From positions 372,001 to 436,000 of the forward strand of contig NZ_CP076642.1 of the NCBI RefSeq assembly GCF_019226825.1: DNA of 64,000 nt, read 5' to 3'. The position numbers and the translations under genes were made by a program. The stretch comes from Vibrio ostreae. Its GTDB lineage: Bacteria; Pseudomonadota; Gammaproteobacteria; Enterobacterales; Vibrionaceae. Below the pieces are notes generated by a model. That model had not been told where the DNA came from. It saw only the letters and a program-made list of their open reading frames with translations, and searched no databases. Shown piece after piece: positions 55,201-62,378 of this stretch; position 1 is the stretch's first letter, and each line of letters starts with the position of its first letter.

Positions 55201-57174
55201 GGCTAAATCATTCCAGCGAGTTAAGTAACCTTTATCATCATAGTGATAGTCAAAGTTACGACCCGGAGCCGCTCTCACTGCCGTCAGCCAACCCTTGCGG
55301 TCATATTGGTAAGTGACCAGGGTTTCCAACATCTTATCTTGCGAACTAAACAACACCAGAGCATCAACCCGGCGCTGTTGTGATTTGACTTTAATGTAAC
55401 GTCCGTCAGGCAGCACAACGGCTTTCAGTATGTCTCTGTCGTAGAGAAACTCGATCTGATGACCGAACGCATCCCCCAGCGCACTGAGTTTTAATGCGTT
55501 CCCCTCAGCATGCCCAAAACGATATTGCATGCCCGACACATGGGTCAGAGTCAGATCGAACCCGTCACGTTGTAATGTCCAGCCGGGTTTCCTAATCGAT
55601 CGGGTACGCTCCTGCTGATCCGCAGGCAATACAAACAAGGCTCTGGAATGGTCGTAATCCACAAACTCGACTTGTTCATCCTGGATCTCAAGCGCGATAT
55701 CCCAGTTGGTACGCCATAGTGAGCCAAGAATGCCGGAGGTACGTTCACCGGTTGACTGATAATAGCGGGTCAGTTCAAGCGCCAGCAGACCGTCGACACT
55801 AAAGTCTGTGCGCTGCTCAAACATTTTACCAGTGTTCAGATCGATAGGTTCAGTGCCACACTCGTTGGTGCAGTTAGTATTCTGTTGCGCATCCCGGCTT
55901 TGGGTATCGTTCGCACTTTGCTCATGACTGCCCGATTTTTGCTCAGGTTCCAGCCGCTGCGCAGGTTTTGCCGTCCCGGCGTTCATCGGCTGAGCGTCCC
56001 GGAGTGTATTTTTGCGTGCCGGCGTACCGGAAACCCGGGTGACGACTTTGCTGATAAATTCATTCACCTGAGTAATCAGCCAGTCAACCATGGCATCCAC
56101 TTTCTTAGCCAGCGTATCCATGGCGTTAATCAAGCCAAGGAAGGCATCTTTAGCTAAACGGATGATCCAGCTGTTGCTCTGGCTTACCAGGCTTTCTAAG
56201 CCGGCAATGATGTCTTCGAGTAATTGTATCGCTTTTGCACCGCACTCTTTCAGCGTGCTGGCTATCCCTGAAAGGTACTGCACGATATTACCGTTAGACA
56301 GGCTGCGAATCATCTTGATCGCCAGTTGAATCGCTTGTGAATCCGATTTCTTTAACGCATCGATGATCGCCATACCGGTTTTCTTGGCCACATCACCCAA
56401 TCCCGGAACAAAACCAATCGCCACCAGCGCACCTTCGCCCCAGTGCCAGTTATCGAGGTTATCACCTTCATAAGTGCGCCAGCCCCAATCGCCCAGGTCA
56501 TAGAGATCCAGAGCCTGTCCGACCACAGGAACAAAGCCCAACGCAATTTGGCAAAACAGCAAAATGGCGCTATTGTCCTGAGCCCGGCCGGCGAGCTCTC
56601 CCGCCAGGCTGCTGTGCATTTTATTGACGGCCTGGCGCAGCGATATCGGGCCATTATTTATTTGCTCAGACAACTCCCAGAAGCGGTCATACGCACTTTC
56701 GTATTCATCCGGTACAAACCAGGTATCACGATCCACATCCACATGTTCATCACTGCTGTCATCCGCATCGTATACCAGGCAGCCTTCTTTTCTGAGCAGG
56801 GTAAACAACGCAAAATATTCACCAGCCAATACCGCGTATTCCGGGTTGTCCTGCAAGACGGGGTTATTTTGCAATTTGGGTTGTGGCTCAAATTCATCGC
56901 TGCCTTCACCCAACATCAGGTCGTAGGCTCCACATCCCATGTTCTGCACTTTAAACATGCCGTTGGCGTCAGTCTTCCCCGTAATCTCTGCCTGATTACT
57001 GTCTGTCAGTACAAACGAGGCATCGCTGATCGGCTGGCCATCATCGTAATGGAAATGCACAAACACTTCACAACCACACTCGACGCAGCCTCCGTCGATC
57101 ACGTTGTCCGTTTGAAAGTTTTGTTTAGCCGCTTGAGCGCTCGATAATAATTCAGTTTGCTTACCCTGACTCAT
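52270..57174 (-). CDS. rhs: Rhs-family T6SS effector with C-terminal nuclease-like toxin
   Basis: Large polymorphic toxin of 1634 residues from the ATG at 57174, which overlaps the preceding DUF4123 stop (ATGA); an extension to 57282 lies inside that gene. Order: Cys-rich start ([14 protein letters not shown]) with a carboxypeptidase-regulatory-like fold to about 100, a helical region with amphipathic and hydrophobic segments (about 190-370), YD/Rhs repeats (about 440-1440), then the junction [26 protein letters not shown] to [11 protein letters not shown], where Rhs proteins self-cleave. The last 146 residues are variable; [11 protein letters not shown] and [10 protein letters not shown] suggest an HNH-like nuclease. 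No PAAR domain. DUF4123 genes and vgrG upstream point to T6SS delivery. Confidence 0.9.
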   Translation of the reverse strand: [1634 protein letters not shown]

Positions 57175-58082
57175 GATTCTGTCGCGTCCTCGCCTAAAGC
57201 ATTCACCGCTTCGGCCAATAGTCGGTCCATACGACTCTGATCGCCGATGACCTGTGGAGATTGAAGAATGGACTGTGCCCAATCTGACTGATGAAACTGC
57301 TCACCCAGCAGCAACGAAATACTCAAATACACCACCACGTCGGCTTGTTGATAAAAGCCGAGTTGATGAGCGCTATTCACACTACGCAGCAGGTACTGGT
57401 TGAACGTTTCGTCATCCCAGTTCTGGGTTTGCGGATGATGTTGATAGAGGTGGGTGCGATATTGCTGATACACATGACGATCTCCCCACGCGCTTAATGC
57501 CTGATATTGTCGTTCAGATAAACGATTCGGCATGACCATGGGTCTCGTTTGGCGCGGGGCGCTCATTTCCCGGACCGCGACTGCATCGTTACCCGCCTGC
57601 CAGTAAGCCACACGTTTCAAAGGCCCCTGTAAATCGGATAAGTGCGCCGGATCTGTTGAGCGCCATAACACATTAAAAATGTCCCAGTCCGTCAGGCGCA
57701 TCAATACTTGCTGATCGTCAGGTAACACCACCAATGTCCAGGCGCGGAAATGTTTTTGAATCAAATCGATCTGATGGTCAGTGGTCAGCGACTGAAAATC
57801 ATCATGCAGCTGCACAGCAATCCCCCAGTGAGCAACATGCGTAATGTTTTTCTCGGCCCGGGAAAAGCAATCAAGCGGTAGTAAAAAGGGAGAAATAGAC
57901 GAATTTTGTTGACCCATTTCATCCCAGTAGAGGCGACGCTGGGCAAACTTTTCTTCAGGGACAGAGCTTAACAGCGATTCATTCACCGCTGCCTCCGCCA
58001 TTAAATACCAGCCCGGCTGTGCCAGCAAAGTCTGCAACTCTTGTTTGGTAATGGTTTGCGTCCCTTTCAGGTGCTCGTTCAT
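57171..58082 (-). CDS. DUF4123 effector-loading chaperone, copy 2
   Basis: Protein of 303 residues of the DUF4123 (Tap/TEC) family, cytoplasmic adaptors that bind a particular T6SS effector and place it on VgrG. Features: GWYLMAEAAVNESLLSS near 30, ITHVAHWGIAVQLHDDF near 80 and HFRAWTLVVLPDDQQVLMRLTDWDIFNVLW near 112, the typical block rich in Trp and aromatic residues. Overlaps both neighbours by four bases, so it is coupled with the first DUF4123 gene and with rhs; rhs is its likely client. Confidence 0.85.
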   Translation of the reverse strand: MNEHLKGTQTITKQELQTLLAQPGWYLMAEAAVNESLLSSVPEEKFAQRRLYWDEMGQQNSSISPFLLPLDCFSRAEKNITHVAHWGIAVQLHDDFQSLTTDHQIDLIQKHFRAWTLVVLPDDQQVLMRLTDWDIFNVLWRSTDPAHLSDLQGPLKRVAYWQAGNDAVAVREMSAPRQTRPMVMPNRLSERQYQALSAWGDRHVYQQYRTHLYQHHPQTQNWDDETFNQYLLRSVNSAHQLGFYQQADVVVYLSISLLLGEQFHQSDWAQSILQSPQVIGDQSRMDRLLAEAVNALGEDATES

Positions 58083-59065
58083 GGTATCAATCTCGCCTTC
58101 CCTTCAATCCCTAACCAGCCCGCTGTTCGATAGGCGCTCATGTCTTCCTGATGCGTAAGGTAGAAATCGTAAAAATGACCAATGGCATCACGTAAAGAAT
58201 AAAAACTCATCAGACGAATGAATTCCGGATGTTCATCAAAGCGATCGGCAATGTAAAACCGATACAGGGCATAGGTTTCCCGCTCCAATGACGTTGCTAA
58301 GTTGTAGCGCTGTCGGGCTAACGCCAATCCTTCATGAAATCGCAGTCGAACCATACTTTGTGGCAACAGCCATGCGTAGTCTGGCGCTAAGCGGCGGAAG
58401 AGTTCATCCACCAGGCTTTCAATGCGTTGCGGATAGAAAAACTGTTCATGTTGCGCCGCAGTCAGTTGCACCGGATAAATCGAAGCGGCTTGAGGTTCGT
58501 CTTCATATGGCAGTTCTGGCCACTGAAATAATGACAAATCAATCGCATCACTGCGCTGGCAGAAAGCGATGGATTCATGTTTGCCTTTAAACTTTTGTTT
58601 TTGCGCTGGCATCAGAATGTCGTACCAAAGGGGAAAAGCCGCAATATCGTAAAAGCGCAACATCATTGAGCGTTGATTTTTGTCCCAAAAGTAAACCCAG
58701 TTCTGCCAGTGACGCTGCACCTCTGCCAGTGAACCATCATATACTCCGATAAAACCGAATCGCTCCGGGGCTTCCAGATGCTCACATAGCCAGTAATAAA
58801 GCGTCTCTCCGGGATTACCGTCCCTGACCGAGATCAGCACAGGTGATCCCTCTTCCAGGTACGCAAGTGGTGTGCCTGAAAGTAAATAACACCATTCTAC
58901 ATCACGTCTGTTTTTCATCGTGTCCCAGAATTCCCTGCCTTGCGTAAACTGGACTTGATCAAACAGTAAATACACTTGCTTGCCTTGCGCCTGCGACAAC
59001 AAGGGAAACAGCGAGTTAGGATGTCTGGGAATTGGTGAAAATAAGCTCACTGACGTTTGTTCCAT
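58079..59065 (-). CDS. DUF4123 effector-loading chaperone, copy 1
   Basis: Protein of 328 residues, a divergent paralogue of the next gene. VYLLFDQVQFTQGREFWDTM, PVLISVRDGNPGETLYYWLCEHL and MLRFYDIAAFPLWYDIL follow the DUF4123 pattern. The C-terminal 100 residues have a helical part shared with the second copy (LARQRYNLATSLERE). It overlaps the upstream ankyrin stop by one base (TAATG) and the downstream DUF4123 start by four. It could serve the PAAR-lipase or work with copy 2 for Rhs. Confidence 0.82.
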   Translation of the reverse strand: MEQTSVSLFSPIPRHPNSLFPLLSQAQGKQVYLLFDQVQFTQGREFWDTMKNRRDVEWCYLLSGTPLAYLEEGSPVLISVRDGNPGETLYYWLCEHLEAPERFGFIGVYDGSLAEVQRHWQNWVYFWDKNQRSMMLRFYDIAAFPLWYDILMPAQKQKFKGKHESIAFCQRSDAIDLSLFQWPELPYEDEPQAASIYPVQLTAAQHEQFFYPQRIESLVDELFRRLAPDYAWLLPQSMVRLRFHEGLALARQRYNLATSLERETYALYRFYIADRFDEHPEFIRLMSFYSLRDAIGHFYDFYLTHQEDMSAYRTAGWLGIEGKARLIP

Positions 59066-59973
59066 TAAAACTCATGCACGATTTCGTAACGCTCTTTCAG
59101 AATCATTTCATCCTGGCGTTTAATTTCTTCCGCAGGCTCTTTAACAAATCGGTTTACGCCTTCAATTTTGCATTCACTGCGCGGGCGATAACCCAAAGGC
59201 TCTTTACAGAAAACAATGTCCCGCACAAAGCGTTCGCCCCAGGGTGACAGCGCGGGAAACGTAACGCCTTGGGCAACGAGTTTTTCCTTTATGGTTAACA
59301 TCGTCTGATAGGCTTCTGACTTTGGATCCAATTCACTCAGTTGGAATTCGACATTATATGCAACCGATTCACCTGAAGGGCTGACAAAATGTCCATCGGC
59401 ACCATGATCGAGTAAATAAAGCGCATTTTTAAACTGAACCATTAGCATGTCGAAAATAGGTGGCTCTTGCTTTTCATTAAGCGCATTGACATCGGCGCCG
59501 TATTTCACCAACACAGGTAATGAATTAGATTCGTCAATATTGTGAGAGTGGAATATCAGCGCATCTCCTTCCTCCTTCAGATTTGGATCCATTCCTGCCT
59601 GCAGCAGCGCCTCTAAACTTTTTGCATCCGGATGCCACATCGCAATATAACCTGCGTTGCCTTGCTCCGGCACATCAATAGCAGGATCACTGCCCAGTTC
59701 CATCAACGCCTTGATGGACTCAGGTTTATCAGCGATCACCGCATACACCAGCAAAGTCACTCCGTGCTCACCCAGAGCGTTTATATCGTCCAACTGGCCA
59801 GCCAGTTGCTTTACCCGGGCAATATCATCGCGATCAACCGCTTTGGCGACTTCGAGCATCGGGCCGGAAAACAGCGCTTTAGGCTTTACCTTACTGTTCA
59901 TACTTTTCATGTCTCCGGCTCCAATCGCTCCAAGTAAAACCAACACACCAATAACCAGCCCTGTTTTGCTCAT
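59065..59973 (-). CDS. Membrane-anchored ankyrin-repeat protein, copy 2 (putative immunity)
   Basis: Protein of 302 residues with an N-terminal hydrophobic anchor or signal (GLVIGVLVLLGAIGAGD) and four to five ankyrin repeats at about 55-200 (DDINALGEHGVTLLVYAVIADKPESIKALMELGSDPAI, YGADVNALNEKQEPPIFDML). The C-terminal 60 residues (LSPWGERFVRDIVFCKEPLGYRPRSECKIEG) have two Cys, likely disulfide-bonded in the periplasm. Close paralogue of the next gene upstream. A periplasmic ankyrin protein just after a PAAR-lipase gene fits an immunity role, unproven. Confidence 0.75.
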   Translation of the reverse strand: MSKTGLVIGVLVLLGAIGAGDMKSMNSKVKPKALFSGPMLEVAKAVDRDDIARVKQLAGQLDDINALGEHGVTLLVYAVIADKPESIKALMELGSDPAIDVPEQGNAGYIAMWHPDAKSLEALLQAGMDPNLKEEGDALIFHSHNIDESNSLPVLVKYGADVNALNEKQEPPIFDMLMVQFKNALYLLDHGADGHFVSPSGESVAYNVEFQLSELDPKSEAYQTMLTIKEKLVAQGVTFPALSPWGERFVRDIVFCKEPLGYRPRSECKIEGVNRFVKEPAEEIKRQDEMILKERYEIVHEF

Positions 59974-59978
59974 CGCAG

Positions 59979-60887
59979 TTAAAACTGGTGCTCGATTCCG
60001 TAACGCTCTTTCAGAATCATTTCATCCTGGCGTTTAATTTCTTCCGCAGGCTCTTTAACAAATCGGTTAGCGCCTTCAATTTTGCATTCACTGCGCGGAC
60101 GATAGCCCAAAGGCTCTTTGCAAAACACAATGTCACGCACGAAGCGCTCACCCCAGGGTGACAGCGCGGGAAACTTAACCCCTTGGGCAATGAGTTTTTG
60201 CTTTATTTCTATCATGACCTGATAAACCGCAGATTTCTCATCGATGCGTTTCATTCTCAACTCATAAGAATAAGCAACCGAAACACCACTAGGACTGACC
60301 GCACTGCCATCAGCACCATGCTCTAACAGAAACAATGCATTTTTGGGTTGCGCCCTGATCATATCAAATATCGGTGTTTCGCCTTTTTCATTCAGAGAAT
60401 TAACATCGGCACCGTATTTCACCAGTACAGGTAATGAATTGGATTCGTCAATATTGTGAGAGTGGAATATCAGCGCATCACCTTCTTCCTTCAGATTTGG
60501 ATCCATTCCTGCCTGCAGCAGCGCCTCTAAACTTTTTGCATCCGGATGCCACATCGCAATATAACCTGCGTTGCCTTGCTCCGGCACATCAATAGCAGGA
60601 TCACTGCCCAGTTCCATTAACACCTTGATGGACTTAGGTTTATCAGCGATCACGGCATACACCAGCAAAGTCACTCCGTGCTCACCCAATGCATTAATAT
60701 CATCCAACTGAGAAGCCAAGTGCTTTACCCGGGCAATATCATCACGGTCAACCACTTTGGCGACTTCGAGCATCGGGCCGGAAAACAGGTCTTGCGGGTT
60801 AATTTTATTACTCACTTTCGTCAGAGCTCCTTTTGCTACCAGTGCGAACACAATCACAACGACGGTGACTATTATCCATTTAATCAA
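59979..60887 (-). CDS. Membrane-anchored ankyrin-repeat protein, copy 1 (putative immunity)
   Basis: Protein of 302 residues with an N-terminal helix (MIKWIIVTVVVIVFALVAKG) and the same ankyrin array and Cys-containing end as its neighbour; the central repeats are almost identical between the two, while the anchors and the part near residues 195-230 differ. It starts three bases after the PAAR-lipase stop and is therefore the likelier cognate immunity protein. The tandem copy probably arose by duplication and may have taken on a new specificity. Confidence 0.78.
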   Translation of the reverse strand: MIKWIIVTVVVIVFALVAKGALTKVSNKINPQDLFSGPMLEVAKVVDRDDIARVKHLASQLDDINALGEHGVTLLVYAVIADKPKSIKVLMELGSDPAIDVPEQGNAGYIAMWHPDAKSLEALLQAGMDPNLKEEGDALIFHSHNIDESNSLPVLVKYGADVNSLNEKGETPIFDMIRAQPKNALFLLEHGADGSAVSPSGVSVAYSYELRMKRIDEKSAVYQVMIEIKQKLIAQGVKFPALSPWGERFVRDIVFCKEPLGYRPRSECKIEGANRFVKEPAEEIKRQDEMILKERYGIEHQF

Positions 60888-60890
60888 TAC

Positions 60891-62378
60891 TTAAGCCTCA
60901 CTTGCCAATTTGTGTAAGTCGCCCACTTTACGCTCTTCTATCGATTCACGCATTTGATCCATGCCATGCAGCGCGACCGAACCACGCTTATCTTCTGTCG
61001 TTCCTGTCGAAACGTCCGGCATAAAGGTCGACTTGGGTAAGGTGGTTTCCAGCTCACCGTTTCGCACAGCCGAGGGAGCCAGGCGACGCAGCACAGGGGT
61101 CTTTTCTTGCACTCTGGTCAGAACCTCACCATCAACTCGATACCCGGTGACTAAGCTGTCTGCACTTTGCATCTCTGATGCAACGCCATAATTGGCTACA
61201 GTATTGCGGTGCAGACCGGCAGCATTAAAGGTTGTTGCGGGATACCCCGAGGCTTTTGACGCAGCGGAGGCTAACCCTCCCCCCAGTGAATGTCCCGCAA
61301 TTTCAATATCTACCCCTTGATCTTGAATATTCAGTACAGTCTTCACTGCTTGCTTATAGTACGAAGATCGTCCGACAGCCCCCTGACTCAAATTCCCTTT
61401 AATCCAGTCACTGCCACTGTCCATTTCAGTACCTCGAAACACCAATGTCGGTTTAGCGTTTTCACCAAATACTTCGGGGTCCGGAATATAGACCTGTGAT
61501 CGGAAGTTTGTACCTTTCACCTTCAGATCTTTTTGCTGTATACCCAACTCTGCCAAATCATCTTCCGTCGCCACACTCCAGCCCGAATCATTGTCAAAAT
61601 CCTCCGCGACTTGCTTACGATGTGGTTCCAATGTATTCCGCTCTTTATCTAGCGTGTAAACGTGGTCGGCCAACATGGCTTTTTCGGCTGCGTCCATATC
61701 CATACTAAAGCGCTGTGCTGTCTGCGGATCATTGGCAGACGCAGCCTGAGTAATCGTTTTTCTCGCCTCTCGGCGCTGTGCTTTGGTGGTGCCTGTTTCA
61801 AGTACATCCAGCATCTGCAATTTAGAGGCCCCGGACTGAACAACCTTAACCAGTGACTGCGCTAATGGCGGCAGAGTGGACACCGCTTTCTCCGCTGCGA
61901 TATCGGCGGCGGTGCTCATTGCCTGAGAGCCCGCCAACGCAGCCAGTGCCTGCGGGGTAAATGTCGGGCTGTTCCACAAGGCTTCGACATTTTTCGCCAA
62001 CGGCGTGATTTTCAAAAATGGCGACTGCCCAAGAACCGCACCTTCACCACAGGCGTGAGTATTGGATTGATAAGGCGTATCACCGATGATGACATCGCCC
62101 GACCCGGAAGCCACCGAACCACCACAGTCTATGGCGTCACCGATACGTGCCGCCGGCTGACCGTTAATCGACACGGAGCCGGAACCGGCATTAATCGCCC
62201 GGCCATGCAGCCCGTGCGGTTTATAGGGGCAAGGGCAAGCGTGCAACAAGGCAGCATCACCCTTTCTGGCCGCCGGTTTGCCATTTATTAAGACATCCGG
62301 GCTACCAGCAATGATAGAAGTAGGCGGAAAACATCCGTGCCCACCCGCTGTATCGCCTAATCTCGCCGCTCCTGGCAT
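60891..62378 (-). CDS. PAAR-domain T6SS effector with class 3 lipase domain
   Basis: Effector of 495 residues. Residues 1-105 form a PAAR spike tip (MPGAARLGDTAGGHG, INGKPAARKGDA, INGQPAARIGDA), which caps VgrG. After a helical linker (130-235), residues 260-420 carry an alpha/beta-hydrolase fold: TLVFRGTEMDSGSDWIKGNL and the nucleophile elbow AGHSLGGGLA with Ser364. This is the design of T6SS phospholipases (Tle-like). It starts directly at the vgrG stop (TAA then ATG). Target should be membrane lipid reached from the periplasm; the following anchored ankyrin proteins are candidates for immunity. Confidence 0.88.
   Translation of the reverse strand: MPGAARLGDTAGGHGCFPPTSIIAGSPDVLINGKPAARKGDAALLHACPCPYKPHGLHGRAINAGSGSVSINGQPAARIGDAIDCGGSVASGSGDVIIGDTPYQSNTHACGEGAVLGQSPFLKITPLAKNVEALWNSPTFTPQALAALAGSQAMSTAADIAAEKAVSTLPPLAQSLVKVVQSGASKLQMLDVLETGTTKAQRREARKTITQAASANDPQTAQRFSMDMDAAEKAMLADHVYTLDKERNTLEPHRKQVAEDFDNDSGWSVATEDDLAELGIQQKDLKVKGTNFRSQVYIPDPEVFGENAKPTLVFRGTEMDSGSDWIKGNLSQGAVGRSSYYKQAVKTVLNIQDQGVDIEIAGHSLGGGLASAASKASGYPATTFNAAGLHRNTVANYGVASEMQSADSLVTGYRVDGEVLTRVQEKTPVLRRLAPSAVRNGELETTLPKSTFMPDVSTGTTEDKRGSVALHGMDQMRESIEERKVGDLHKLASEA

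Noticed and set aside
56443..57147. 234-codon plus-strand frame inside rhs
   Set aside because: Antisense to the conserved N-terminal region of rhs with no independent support.
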